Part shown: piece by piece, positions 56,281-64,000 of the stretch
How positions within the stretch are numbered: the stretch's first letter is position 1
Layout: each line of letters starts with the position of its first letter
The notes under the pieces: generated by a model
What the model was told of the DNA's origin: nothing
Databases searched by the model: none
The model's input: the letters and a program-made list of their open reading frames with translations, nothing else
Origin: an uncultured Prevotella sp.
GTDB taxonomy: Bacteria > Bacteroidota > Bacteroidia > Bacteroidales > Bacteroidaceae
Length of the DNA stretch: 64,000 nucleotides
Direction of reading: 5' to 3'
Assembly: GCA_934203355.1 (NCBI GenBank)
Contig: CAKPZC010000001.1
Coordinates: 1-64,000, forward strand
Translations under genes and position numbers: made by a program

Positions 56281-56314
56281 CACTAAGTTTTAATCAGATT
56301 TATAATTTAATATT

Positions 56315-57166
56315 ATGTTAAGAATCGCAGTACAGTCAAAAGGTCGTCTGTTCGACGATACAATGGAGCTGCTTTCGGAAGCCGACATCAAGGTAAACAC
56401 AAGCAAACGCACCCTTCTGGTGCAGTCCTCAAAATTTCCACTGGAAGTGCTCTATTTACGCGACGACGATATTCCGCAGAGCGTGGCTTCGGGAGTAGCC
56501 GATATCGGAGTAGTAGGAGAAAACGAATACATGGAGCGTGGCGAGAACGTCCAAATACTCTCGCGTCTGGGTTTCAGCAAGTGCCGTCTGTCGCTCGCCA
56601 TCCCAAAAGAGGTGAAGTATACAGGCCCACAATGGTTCAACGGCAAGCGTATTGCAACCTCCTACCCGAATATTCTGAAAAAGTATCTGAAGGATAACAA
56701 CATCAACGCCGACATCCACGTAATAACAGGTAGCGTGGAGATAAGTCCGGGCATTGGACTTGCCGACGGAATCTTCGACATCGTAAGCTCGGGCAGCACG
56801 CTTATAAGCAACAATCTGCGCGAAGTTGAGGTCGTTGCCAAGAGCGAAGCACTACTGATAGGCAACTGGAACCTAGACGACGAGAAGCACCGCATCCTCA
56901 ACGAGATGCTTTTCCGCTTTGAGGCGGTACGCTCCGCCTACGACAAGAAATACGTAATGATGAATGCTCCTAAGGCTCGTCTAAAAGAGATTGTCGAAGT
57001 GCTACCAGGCATCAAGAGCCCCACGATAATTCCTCTTGCCGACGATGAATGGTGTTCAATACATACTGTACTCGACGAAAAATGTTTTTGGGAAATAATC
57101 GGGAAGCTGAAGGAACTTGGCGCGCAAGGCATCCTTGTGACCCCGATAGAGAAGATGATTTTGTAA
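56315..57166 (+). CDS. hisG: ATP phosphoribosyltransferase (long form)
   Basis: 283 residues. First enzyme of histidine synthesis, joining PRPP and ATP. The catalytic part has LRIAVQSKGRLFDDTMELL, SGVADIGVVGENEYMERG and GIGLADGIFDIVSSGSTL, the PRPP-binding motif. The last 80 residues (about 205-283) form the ACT-like regulatory domain for His inhibition, so the enzyme is a long HisG and needs no HisZ. Its stop codon lies inside a tandem repeat (57159-57223). Confidence 0.97.
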   Translation: MLRIAVQSKGRLFDDTMELLSEADIKVNTSKRTLLVQSSKFPLEVLYLRDDDIPQSVASGVADIGVVGENEYMERGENVQILSRLGFSKCRLSLAIPKEVKYTGPQWFNGKRIATSYPNILKKYLKDNNINADIHVITGSVEISPGIGLADGIFDIVSSGSTLISNNLREVEVVAKSEALLIGNWNLDDEKHRILNEMLFRFEAVRSAYDKKYVMMNAPKARLKEIVEVLPGIKSPTIIPLADDEWCSIHTVLDEKCFWEIIGKLKELGAQGILVTPIEKMIL

Positions 57167-57223
57167 AACATATATATTATTTTGTAAAACATATATATTA
57201 TTTTGTAAAACATATATATATTA
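57159..57223 (+). repeat. Three 21-bp tandem units across the hisG stop
   Basis: Units at 57159-57179, 57180-57200 and 57201-57223 have the form TTTTGTAAAACATATATA plus TTA; the third carries two more bases. The hisG TAA is in the first unit. hisD starts 12 bp after the array. Confidence 0.9.
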
Positions 57224-57234
57224 TAAGGTGAAAT

Positions 57235-58536
57235 ATGAAGGAATATAAATATCCCACAGAGCAAGAATGGGGCGAGATTACAACACGCCCCCAACTTGAA
57301 ATGTCGAAACTGAATGAGACTGTAGCAGGAGTGCTCTCCGAGATAAGGAACGAGGGAGATACGGCTGTGAAGAAATACGAGGAAATGTTCGACCACGTGA
57401 CACTCGACAGCCTGTGCGTGACGGATGATGAAATCGACGCTGCTGTTGAAAGCATAGATACAGAACTGCTCGACGCTATCCGCCTTGCCCATACAAACAT
57501 CCATAAGTTTCATTCGTCACAGCATATTTCGCCCGAAAAGATAGAAACGGCACCCGGTGTGGAATGTTGGCAGAAATGCATAGCCATCGACAAGGTGGGA
57601 CTATATATTCCTGGCGGCACGGCTCCACTATTCTCCACCGTGCTGATGCTTGCCACACCAGCCAAGATTGCAGGTTGTTGCGAGATTGTGCTTTGCACAC
57701 CACCCGACCACAACGGCCATGTAAATCCTGCCATTCTCGCCGCTGCCAAAGTGGCAGGAGTGAGCAAGATTTTCAAGATAGGCGGTGTCCAGGCTATTGG
57801 AGCAATGGCTTACGGAACTGAGTCGGTGCCAAAGGTCTACAAAATTTTCGGTCCAGGCAACCAATATGTGATGGCCGCCAAGCAACAAGTGTCGCTACAT
57901 GACGCTGCTATCGATATGCCTGCCGGACCGTCTGAAGTGTGCGTAATATCCGATGCCGACAGCAACGCCGAATATGTAGCAGCCGACTTGCTGTCGCAGG
58001 CAGAACATGGAGTCGACTCTCAGGTGCTACTGATAAGCACTTCGGCAGACAAGATAGAAGAAGTGAAGGAGCAGATAGCAGTTCAATTGTCGCGCCTGCC
58101 ACGGCAAGAGATTGCTACAAAAACACTTGAAAACAGCAAACTCGTGCTTGTTGCTACAACCGACGAGGCAATGCGCCTAAGCAACGCCTATGCTCCCGAG
58201 CACCTCATTATTGCCACCACCGACTATGAGCAGCTTGCATCCAAGGTCGTGAATGCGGGAAGCGTGTTTCTTGGTGAATACGCCTGTGAAAGTGCCGGCG
58301 ACTATGCCAGCGGCACCAATCACACTCTGCCAACCCATGGATATGCCACGGCCTACAATGGAGTCAATCTCGACAGTTTCTTGCGCAAAGTGACGTTCCA
58401 GCATCTCACACCCGAGGGCATTCGCTCAATAGGACATGCAGTGGAAGTGATGGCTACCAACGAGCAACTCGAAGCTCACAGAAACGCCATGACTGTAAGA
58501 ATGAACAACGTAATAAAAGGAGATATAAAACAATGA
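57235..58536 (+). CDS. hisD: Histidinol dehydrogenase
   Basis: 433 residues. Oxidises histidinol to histidine in two NAD-dependent steps. Signatures: [57 protein letters not shown] and [20 protein letters not shown], with the zinc-binding His of this last region, and [20 protein letters not shown] near the end. Full length. The last 4 bp overlap the hisC start (ATGA), showing translational coupling. Confidence 0.97.
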   Translation: MKEYKYPTEQEWGEITTRPQLEMSKLNETVAGVLSEIRNEGDTAVKKYEEMFDHVTLDSLCVTDDEIDAAVESIDTELLDAIRLAHTNIHKFHSSQHISPEKIETAPGVECWQKCIAIDKVGLYIPGGTAPLFSTVLMLATPAKIAGCCEIVLCTPPDHNGHVNPAILAAAKVAGVSKIFKIGGVQAIGAMAYGTESVPKVYKIFGPGNQYVMAAKQQVSLHDAAIDMPAGPSEVCVISDADSNAEYVAADLLSQAEHGVDSQVLLISTSADKIEEVKEQIAVQLSRLPRQEIATKTLENSKLVLVATTDEAMRLSNAYAPEHLIIATTDYEQLASKVVNAGSVFLGEYACESAGDYASGTNHTLPTHGYATAYNGVNLDSFLRKVTFQHLTPEGIRSIGHAVEVMATNEQLEAHRNAMTVRMNNVIKGDIKQ

Positions 58537-59567
58537 AACCATTAAGTGAACTTGTGCGACCAAACATTTGGAATCTCGCACCCTACAGTTGCGCGCGCGA
58601 TGAGTTTAAGGCTCGTGAGGCTCACGTTTTTCTCGATGCCAACGAGAGCCCATACAACGCTCCCTACAACCGCTATCCCGACCCCTTGCAATATAAGGTA
58701 AAGGAGAAGCTTGCGCGCATCAAAGGCGTGCCTGTCGAGAACATGTGTCTCGGCAATGGTAGCGATGAGACGATTGACCTTGTTTTCCGTTGCTTCTGTC
58801 GTCCGGGCATCGACAATGTGGTGGCTATCGAACCAACGTACGGAATGTATAAGGTTTGCGCCGACGTTAACGACGTGGAATATAGAAGGGTTGTGCTTGA
58901 CGAGAAATTCCAAATATCGGCAGACGCTCTACTCGCTGCCTGCGATGCCAACACCAAAGTTGTGTGGATCTGCTCGCCCAACAATCCCACGGGCAATCTG
59001 ATTAACGCACATGCCGTAGCCGAACTGCTTAGGGCTTTCGACGGTATTGTGGTTGTGGACGAGGCTTACTCTGATTTCAACAAGAACAGGACATGGCGTT
59101 CGCAATTGGCTGCTTACCCTAACCTTATTGTGCTCAACACCATGAGCAAGGCGTGGGGATGTGCTGCCATAAGACTGGGGATGGCTTTCGCAAGCAAGGA
59201 GATTATCAGCATTTTCAACAAAGTGAAGTATCCCTACAATGTCAACGAACTGACGCAACGGTTTGCCATTCAACGACTGAGCGACTCGTTTGAGGTGGAG
59301 AAATGGACACGCACCATCATCAATGAACGCGACCGCATGATTCCCGCATTTGAAATGCTGCCTATCTGCGAAAAGGTTTATCCTACTGACGCCAACTTCT
59401 TCTTGGCAAAAGTGGCTGACGCCTCGAAGATTTACAATTATCTGATTGACAATGGCATCGTAGTGCGCAATCGCACAAATGTGCAACTCTGTCATAACTG
59501 CCTGCGTATTACCGTAGGGTCGAAAACTGAAAACAACGAACTGCTGGCAGCCTTGAGGCAGTATTAA
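58533..59567 (+). CDS. hisC: Histidinol-phosphate aminotransferase
   Basis: 344 residues. PLP enzyme that converts imidazole acetol phosphate to histidinol phosphate. The PLP lysine is in [28 protein letters not shown] and [10 protein letters not shown] are conserved class I/II features; [16 protein letters not shown] is typical of HisC. It overlaps hisD by 4 bp. hisB, which I would expect next in Bacteroidales, does not follow. A hairpin terminator overlaps its stop. Confidence 0.97.
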   Translation: MKPLSELVRPNIWNLAPYSCARDEFKAREAHVFLDANESPYNAPYNRYPDPLQYKVKEKLARIKGVPVENMCLGNGSDETIDLVFRCFCRPGIDNVVAIEPTYGMYKVCADVNDVEYRRVVLDEKFQISADALLAACDANTKVVWICSPNNPTGNLINAHAVAELLRAFDGIVVVDEAYSDFNKNRTWRSQLAAYPNLIVLNTMSKAWGCAAIRLGMAFASKEIISIFNKVKYPYNVNELTQRFAIQRLSDSFEVEKWTRTIINERDRMIPAFEMLPICEKVYPTDANFFLAKVADASKIYNYLIDNGIVVRNRTNVQLCHNCLRITVGSKTENNELLAALRQY

Positions 59568-59578
59568 ATACTGCTTTT
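59558..59578 (+). terminator. Hairpin overlapping the hisC stop codon
   Basis: GCAGTAT-TAA-ATACTGC followed by TTTT. The 3-nt loop is the hisC stop codon itself. It would end the his transcript right at the gene end. Confidence 0.6.
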
Positions 59579-59661
59579 GTTAGTTAAACATAGAATGTGG
59601 TGTGCGCCCGTCTCTTACACAATGCAAAATTAATAATACTTGCGGTTCTATGCAATAGTTT

Positions 59662-59722
59662 TCCCACGGGGCGTGAGGGGCATTCCCACGAAACGTGAGG
59701 GCATTCCCATGAGACATTAATG
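59662..59722 (+). repeat. Dyad-containing tandem repeats after hisC
   Basis: Two good units of 21-22 bp, TCCCACGnnnCGTGAGGG plus GCAT (59662-59683 and 59684-59704), and a degenerate third (59705-59722). Each unit is itself a dyad CCACG-CGTGG-like. They start the 541-bp gap 59568-60108, where I see no gene. Confidence 0.7.
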
Positions 59723-59814
59723 TGCCCACGGTGGCTTGAAAAAAAAACTTTTCTGAATCCCCACAAATCGGCAAGAGCAAGAAAAACTGGGCTTGCCGCT
59801 CATCCACAGACAAA

Positions 59815-59844
59815 GAGTAACCGGAGTAACCGAGGTAACCGCCA
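59815..59844 (+). repeat. GGAGTAACC array 1 (direct)
   Basis: About three 9-bp units GAGTAACCG / GAGTAACCG / AGGTAACCG. 28 of 30 positions are complementary to the end of array 2 at 59911-59950. An inner inverted repeat (59858-59869 with 59882-59893) lies between them. Confidence 0.8.
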
Positions 59845-59910
59845 TCCACCGTTTTGTTTCCTCGGGAGGTTGCAAAATTTTCTCCTCGAGGAAGCAATGG
59901 TACTATAGCG

Positions 59911-59950
59911 TGGCGGTTACATGGGTTACTCCGGTTACTCCGGTTACTCC
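59911..59950 (+). repeat. GGAGTAACC array 2 (inverted)
   Basis: About four units of GGTTACTCC, the reverse complement of arrays 1 and 3. It can pair with either of them: 28 of 30 positions with array 1, 36 of 39 with array 3. Confidence 0.85.
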
Positions 59951-59981
59951 ACGTGTTTTTGTGGGGATATTGCTGTGGGGG

Positions 59982-60022
59982 TCTATATATATAGAGTTTA
60001 ATAATATATATATATTATTAAA
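59982..60022. repeat. Perfect AT palindromes between arrays 2 and 3
   Basis: A 14-bp palindrome TCTATATATATAGA (59982-59995) and directly after it a perfect 26-bp AT palindrome (59997-60022). Confidence 0.8.
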
Positions 60023-60058
60023 GCATATATCTACATGTATTCACACTTAGAAAGACAG

Positions 60059-60097
60059 GGAGTAACCCGAGTAACCGGAGTAACCCAGGTAACTGCC
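60059..60097 (+). repeat. GGAGTAACC array 3 (direct)
   Basis: About four units, GGAGTAACC / CGAGTAACC / GGAGTAACC / CAGGTAACT, ending 12 bp before the lrgB stop. Complementary to array 2 over 36 of 39 positions. Confidence 0.85.
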
Positions 60098-60108
60098 TTG
60101 TTTTTACG

Positions 60109-60801
60109 CTATCCCAGAATAAGCGGTATTATAGATGGAGTAAGCAGCGATGTGAATATTCCGTTAAGCGTAAGTCCCAAACTTGCATATGCTCCATGTA
60201 CTTGACTCTTGTCCATAGATGTTGCGGTGCCTATAGCATGCGCAGCAGTACCCATCGACAAACCTTGAGCCACAGGATTCTTGACACGCGCAAAGCCCAT
60301 GGTGCGATAGCCGAACACTGCACACATCAAACCTACCGACACCACTACAGCAGCCGTCAATGAGGGAATACCTCCCACCGCCTTAGTAACCTCCATAGCT
60401 ATAGGGGTTGTCACCGACTTTGAAGCAAGCGAAAGTATAACTTCTCTCGAAGCCCCCATCTCTTTTGCTATATAAACTACTGAAATCACACCTACCACAC
60501 AGCCAGCAAGCTCAGACAGCAATATTGGAGTAAGCTGCTTCTTTATTGTAGACAACTGCATATATAATGGCACGCCAAGTGCCACAACGGCAGGACGAAG
60601 CCAAAATTCTATCATATGTCCCCCTTGATTGTATGTCTCATAGCTGACACCTGTTATTTCCAAGAAAGCAATAATACAACAAATCGACACAAGTATTGGG
60701 TTCATCACTACCCATCCTGTCCAACGACGAAGCAGTTTGCCAAGAAAATATGTACCAAATGTCAAAGCGATAAGGAAAAATTCATTTGAAAAGTATTCCA
60801 T
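60109..60801 (-). CDS. lrgB: LrgB/CidB family membrane protein
   Basis: 230 residues, with about seven membrane helices. LrgB features: FFLIALTFGTYFLGKLLRRW at the start, PAVVALGVPLYMQL, KSVTTPIAMEVTKAVGGIPS, and AHAIGTATSMDKSQVHGAYA, the conserved C-terminal motif. With LrgA it forms a pair linked in Gram-positive bacteria to control of murein hydrolases and to pyruvate uptake; which applies here is unknown. It begins 29 bp after lrgA. Confidence 0.93.
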   Translation of the reverse strand: MEYFSNEFFLIALTFGTYFLGKLLRRWTGWVVMNPILVSICCIIAFLEITGVSYETYNQGGHMIEFWLRPAVVALGVPLYMQLSTIKKQLTPILLSELAGCVVGVISVVYIAKEMGASREVILSLASKSVTTPIAMEVTKAVGGIPSLTAAVVVSVGLMCAVFGYRTMGFARVKNPVAQGLSMGTAAHAIGTATSMDKSQVHGAYASLGLTLNGIFTSLLTPSIIPLILG

Positions 60802-60830
60802 GATGTCTTTATTTTCGTTTTTTTTACAAT

Positions 60831-61217
60831 CTATTTATCATCGTTCGCCCCATGTCGCAAAACGTCGTGGGCTTTTTCTTTTGCCTTACCATAAGATTGA
60901 TGAACCCAGCCTGTCACGGCAAGCACAAGAACTGTAGAAACTACCGATGCCACCACAATAGGTAGCAGCTGAGCTTTAATAATGTCGAAGTAAAGCATAA
61001 TCGCAACTCCTGGTGGCACGAAGAAAAAGCCAATGTTGCCAACCAAGAAATCCGAAATACTGCGAACCCACTCAAGGCGAATCACTTTTAATTTCAATAA
61101 AAGCGTGAGGAGCAACATTCCGAGGATACTTGAGGGCAACGGAATGTGGGTTAAATAAATCACTAACTCACCCAATGCAAGGCAACCGAATAATATTGCC
61201 AATTGACGAATCATCAT
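60831..61217 (-). CDS. lrgA: LrgA/CidA family holin-like protein
   Basis: 128 residues with four membrane helices. The family signature is LPSSILGMLLLTLLL, then FFFVPPGVAIMLYFDII and a final helix ASVVSTVLVLAVTGWVHQ. The short charged tail ends GANDDK. It forms an operon with lrgB; usual regulators (LytSR) are not in the window. Confidence 0.93.
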   Translation of the reverse strand: MMIRQLAILFGCLALGELVIYLTHIPLPSSILGMLLLTLLLKLKVIRLEWVRSISDFLVGNIGFFFVPPGVAIMLYFDIIKAQLLPIVVASVVSTVLVLAVTGWVHQSYGKAKEKAHDVLRHGANDDK

Positions 61218-61264
61218 AATACTGTAAACTAATGTTGTTATTTTTTATTAAAGTTACCAATATG

Positions 61265-61272
61265 CAAAGGTA
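61265..61272 (-). promoter_or_regulatory. -7 box for lrgA-lrgB
   Basis: TACCTTTG on the minus strand, 47 nt before the lrgA ATG. Confidence 0.6.
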
Positions 61273-61387
61273 GAAATTTTACACTAAACACAATAATTTT
61301 AATAAGAAAAACACAAATACATCATCTTTTTCATGCTTTAGCTCAAGATAAAAGCAAAAAACAACCTTTTATTTGGTATAAATTTTG

Positions 61388-61395
61388 TAACTTTG
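61388..61395 (+). promoter_or_regulatory. -7 box for the small peptide gene
   Basis: TAACTTTG on the plus strand, 44 nt before the ATG at 61440. A full TAnnTTTG match supports that the small frame is a real gene. Confidence 0.6.
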
Positions 61396-61439
61396 CGGAT
61401 ACTAATAACACTATCTAAAACAATAAAAACATTTAATCT

Positions 61440-61634
61440 ATGAAGAAATCATACATTTCACCTGATATCAAGGCTCTTGAAATCGGAAACCTTACTCCGA
61501 TAGCCCAATCAGACACGGCAAATACGTATGTTATCCAAGAGTCGGACGACAACGATGGTGTCGACATTAAATTCCCATCATGGGGAGCCGGCACAGAATC
61601 GGGCAACGAGCGAGACCAAAGCGACTTTATGTAA
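61440..61634 (+). CDS. Small acidic peptide, MKKxYxxP type
   Basis: 64 residues, without signal peptide or membrane segment. It begins MKKSYISPDIKALEIGNLTP and continues IAQSDTANTYVIQESDDNDG, a start I associate with a very common class of short Bacteroidota proteins (MKKxYxxPxxxxxxI). The second half is rich in Asp, Glu, Ser and Gly, and contains FPSWGAGTESG. A -7 box 44 nt upstream and a hairpin downstream mark it as its own transcription unit. No maturation enzyme or transporter is next to it. Function unknown; a role as a precursor peptide is only speculation. Confidence 0.65.
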   Translation: MKKSYISPDIKALEIGNLTPIAQSDTANTYVIQESDDNDGVDIKFPSWGAGTESGNERDQSDFM

Positions 61635-61672
61635 CCCACACCCTCAGAACACCTTATTTAACATATAAAATG

Positions 61673-61716
61673 ATAGCGGGAGTTTATGGAACAATACTCC
61701 CACAAACTCCCACTAT
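61673..61716. terminator. Hairpin between the peptide gene and leuB
   Basis: A 17-bp stem with two mismatches (61673-61689 and 61700-61716), GGGAGTTT/AAACTCCC at its core. No clean U run, but it lies between convergent genes and can serve both. Confidence 0.6.
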
Positions 61717-61749
61717 CCAATATACTATCCTTTCAAAACAACCGTAGCA

Positions 61750-62811
61750 CTATGCCTTGGCAATGTAGTCGGCAATCCATTGTCCCACTTCCTTTGTGCC
61801 ATATTCTGCACCTCCGTCGACTTGAATCTCTGGTGTACGCACATTAGCGTCGAGCGAGGCATCAACAGCCTTGCGCACAAGCGCGCCCTCCTCGTTGAGT
61901 CCGAAATGCTCAAGAAGCATGGCTGCTGAGAGAATTTGTGCCACGGGATTGGCAAGATTCTTGCCCGCAGCCTGCGGCCATGAGCCATGTACTGGTTCGA
62001 AGAGAGGAGTGTGCTCGCCAAGAGAACTTGACGGCTGCAAACCCATGGAACCTGTGATGCAGGAAGTCTCGTCGGTAAGAATGTCTCCAAAGGTGTTCTC
62101 GGTGACAATGACATCAAAGAAACGTGGTTCGGTGAGCACGCGCATTGAGGCGTTGTCAATAAACATGTAGTCGGTTGTCACCTCGGGGTACTGCGGCTCC
62201 ATCTCCTTGGCTATCTGGCGCCATAACCGCGACGACGCAAGCACGTTGGCCTTATCCACAACCGTGAGATGCTTGTTGCGCTTCATGGCAAAATCGAAAG
62301 CCACCTTGAGAATGCGCTCGATTTCGGGACGCGTGTAGATGTCGGTGTCGTATGCCTTGTCGTTGTCTTGATACTTATCACCAAAATACATTCCGCCCGT
62401 AAGCTCACGGATAACTACAAAGTCGGCTCCCTTGAGCAATTCGTCTTTCAACGGTGACTTATGCAGCAAGCAGTCGAAAGTGGCAACAGGACGAACATTT
62501 GCAAACAAACCTAATTTCTTGCGCATTGCCAACAAGCCCTGCTCTGGTCGCACCTTAGCTGTGGGGTCGTTGTCGAAACGTGGGTCGCCGACAGCCGCGA
62601 ACAAAACTGCGTCGGCATCCATACAAGTATTAAACGTTTCTTCGGGGAACGGATCGCCAACAGCGTCGATGGCACATGCGCCACAAATAGCCTCCTTAAA
62701 AGAAAACTCATGGCCATATTTCTCAGCCACCACCTTCATCACTTTCACACCCTCGTTCATAATCTCTGGTCCGATTCCATCACCAGGGAGAACTGCTATA
62801 TTTAATTTCAT
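61750..62811 (-). CDS. leuB: 3-Isopropylmalate dehydrogenase
   Basis: 353 residues. NAD-dependent oxidative decarboxylation in leucine synthesis. [20 protein letters not shown] starts it; [26 protein letters not shown] with the catalytic Lys, and [12 protein letters not shown] for metal and substrate binding follow. The NAD region is [20 protein letters not shown]; the usual GSAPDIAG is here GSWPQAAG. Full length. It is downstream of the leuA paralogue by 55 bp on the same strand. Confidence 0.95.
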   Translation of the reverse strand: MKLNIAVLPGDGIGPEIMNEGVKVMKVVAEKYGHEFSFKEAICGACAIDAVGDPFPEETFNTCMDADAVLFAAVGDPRFDNDPTAKVRPEQGLLAMRKKLGLFANVRPVATFDCLLHKSPLKDELLKGADFVVIRELTGGMYFGDKYQDNDKAYDTDIYTRPEIERILKVAFDFAMKRNKHLTVVDKANVLASSRLWRQIAKEMEPQYPEVTTDYMFIDNASMRVLTEPRFFDVIVTENTFGDILTDETSCITGSMGLQPSSSLGEHTPLFEPVHGSWPQAAGKNLANPVAQILSAAMLLEHFGLNEEGALVRKAVDASLDANVRTPEIQVDGGAEYGTKEVGQWIADYIAKA

Positions 62812-62866
62812 TTAAACAAAGTTTTTTATTTAACAATTCATTACTAATCAACAAAAATCTCTTCTG

Positions 62867-64000
62867 CTACTCCACTATATTCAGCATTTTTATCGTTGCC
62901 TTGATTGCCGCCTCCGTTTGGTCGGCATCAAGACCGCGCGTACGCAGAATCTTGTCGCCATTGCGCCATGTTATAACAGTCTGCACAAGAGCGTCGGTTC
63001 TGCCGCCTGGCGGTATGGACACGGCATAGTTCTCAAGAACAGGAAAAGTTCGTCCGAGCCGCTCGCGATAAATCTTGCGCATGGCCTTCACAAAAGCATC
63101 ATACTGACCATCGCCCAACGCGTTGTCCTCATACTGCTGACCGTCGATTTCGACCTTCACGCTTGCCATAGGGCGCAATCCATAGGCAAGCGACACCATG
63201 TAGCTGACAAGCTTCACCTTGTCTTCGGGCGCTGAGTGTTTCAACACATCGCTCACAATGAACGGCAAATCTTCCTGTGTCACCATTTCCTTGCGGTCGC
63301 CCAGTTCTGTTATGCGATTTGTCACGCGGCGGGTCTGTTCGGGCGTCAGTTCCAATCCCAACTCCTCCAAGTTTCTGGCAATGTTGGCCTTGCCGCTGTT
63401 CTTGCCGAGAGCATATTCGCGCTTGCGACCAAAACGCTCGGGTACAAGCTCGTTGCAATACAGGTTGTTCTTGTTGTCGCCATCGGCATGAACGCCAGCC
63501 ACCTGTGTAAATACATTCTCGCCTACTATAGGCTGGTTGGGAGCCACGGCGATGCCTGAATACCCCTCAACAAGACGACTAATCTCGCCAAGACGGTCTT
63601 CGCGGATACCTGTATCCATATGTAACTGGTCTGCAAGAATAGCCTGTACACTGGCAAGCGGTGCATTTCCGCAACGCTCACCCAGTCCGTTGACCGTAAC
63701 ATGAAGTCCCCGCGCGCCGCTCTTCACGGCTGCCAGAGAATTGCCCACAGCAAGATCGTAGTCGTTATGGGCATGAAAATCAAAATGGGCTGACGGATAA
63801 CGCTCGGTCATCTTGCCGAAGAACTCCGCTACTTGCATGGGGTTAAGAATACCAAGCGTGTCGGGCAAAAGAAAACGCTTCACACCGCTTTCCACAAGTG
63901 CGTCCATCATCTGATAGACATATTCGGGCGAATCTTTCATGCCGCTGCTCCAGTCTTCAAGATATATGTTCACCACCATATCTTTTTTAGTAGCATAAGC
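62867..64000 (-). CDS. 2-Isopropylmalate/citramalate synthase family protein, partial
   Basis: The frame is open to the window edge, so the N-terminus is missing; 378 residues are seen. It is the C-terminal three quarters of an acyl-CoA condensing enzyme (HMGL-like TIM barrel) with FLLPDTLGILNPMQVAEFF and HFDFHAHNDYDLAVGNSLAA (metal His residues), and GLGERCGNAPLASV. The last about 130 residues form the LeuA allosteric domain. Its position next to leuB and its sequence (VVNIYLEDWSSGM) fit the second LeuA-like protein of Bacteroidales, which could be a citramalate synthase; the assignment between the two activities is not possible here. Confidence 0.88.
   Translation of the reverse strand, partial: AYATKKDMVVNIYLEDWSSGMKDSPEYVYQMMDALVESGVKRFLLPDTLGILNPMQVAEFFGKMTERYPSAHFDFHAHNDYDLAVGNSLAAVKSGARGLHVTVNGLGERCGNAPLASVQAILADQLHMDTGIREDRLGEISRLVEGYSGIAVAPNQPIVGENVFTQVAGVHADGDNKNNLYCNELVPERFGRKREYALGKNSGKANIARNLEELGLELTPEQTRRVTNRITELGDRKEMVTQEDLPFIVSDVLKHSAPEDKVKLVSYMVSLAYGLRPMASVKVEIDGQQYEDNALGDGQYDAFVKAMRKIYRERLGRTFPVLENYAVSIPPGGRTDALVQTVITWRNGDKILRTRGLDADQTEAAIKATIKMLNIVE

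Noticed and set aside
58929-59495. 188-codon minus-strand frame inside hisC
   Set aside because: Antisense to hisC, no family features, no promoter.
59793-60050. 85-codon frame with VTGVTEVT and VTPVTPVT runs
   Set aside because: The runs are only the translation of the 9-bp repeats; the same DNA is better explained as inverted non-coding arrays.
59815-60097. CRISPR array
   Set aside because: The units are 9 bp, without unique spacers, and their orientation alternates; no cas gene is present.

Overview
The window is a 64 kb piece of a Bacteroidota chromosome, most likely Bacteroidales and Prevotella-like (Prevotellaceae). The sequence signs are a fused lpxC/fabZ gene, weak or absent Shine-Dalgarno sequences, many -7 boxes of the Bacteroidota type TAnnTTTG, a menaquinone-type UbiE/MenG, a DUF4491 gene overlapping rlmH, and the gene order gyrA followed by TPR genes. 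The genus is an inference from family knowledge, not from a search. Almost all of it is housekeeping sequence; no plasmid, prophage, tRNA, rRNA or CRISPR array was seen.

Layout: 0.1-3.9 kb holds a secreted MORN-repeat protein, a YihY/BrkB membrane protein and a DUF5715-like protein. 4.0-11.0 kb is a plus-strand run phoH-purC-ubiE-aroE-purM-prfA-pyrF (purine, menaquinone, shikimate, translation termination, pyrimidine). 11.2-18.0 kb is an envelope block lpxD-lpxC/fabZ-lpxA-miaA-PBP1A that starts lipid A synthesis and ends with a peptidoglycan synthase. 18.3-23.4 kb is a minus-strand gyrA-TPR-TPR unit. 23.7-25.3 kb carries a ThiE-like gene and prs. 25.3-28.6 kb is the accessory part: an IS3-family remnant, a small lipoprotein, metY, and a composite of group II intron pieces and an ABC-transporter fragment. 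28.6-33.7 kb: tex, an XRE regulator, an AT-rich gap, holA and a stand-alone HsdR_N nuclease-like gene. 33.7-41.0 kb: acetyltransferase, DnaJ/TerB protein, htpG, a ComEA-like HhH protein, engB and an ABC-F ATPase. 41.1-49.1 kb: an RluA pseudouridine synthase, a 1192-residue two-module sensor kinase, a LacI regulator, an NhaC antiporter and an unknown protein. 49.4-54.8 kb: rplT-rpmI-infC, DUF4491-rlmH, a PAP2/beta-barrel protein and rpsA. 55.0-64.0 kb: an MltF-like lytic transglycosylase, hisG-hisD-hisC, a repeat-rich gap, lrgB-lrgA, a 64-residue peptide gene, leuB and a leuA paralogue cut by the window end.

The most unusual sequence lies between the genes: (1) two copies of the same group II intron 5' end, each 7-10 nt downstream of a hairpin terminator, enclosing the 3' end of an ABC ATPase gene; (2) three arrays of a 9-bp GGAGTAACC repeat after hisC, in alternating orientation, so that the middle array can pair with either neighbour; (3) two copies of a dispersed element with three 21-22-bp units plus a conserved 16-bp block, at 2.9 kb and 49.2 kb. 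The orphan two-module kinase and the small MKKSYISP peptide are the most interesting coding features. None of these could be tested by search here.
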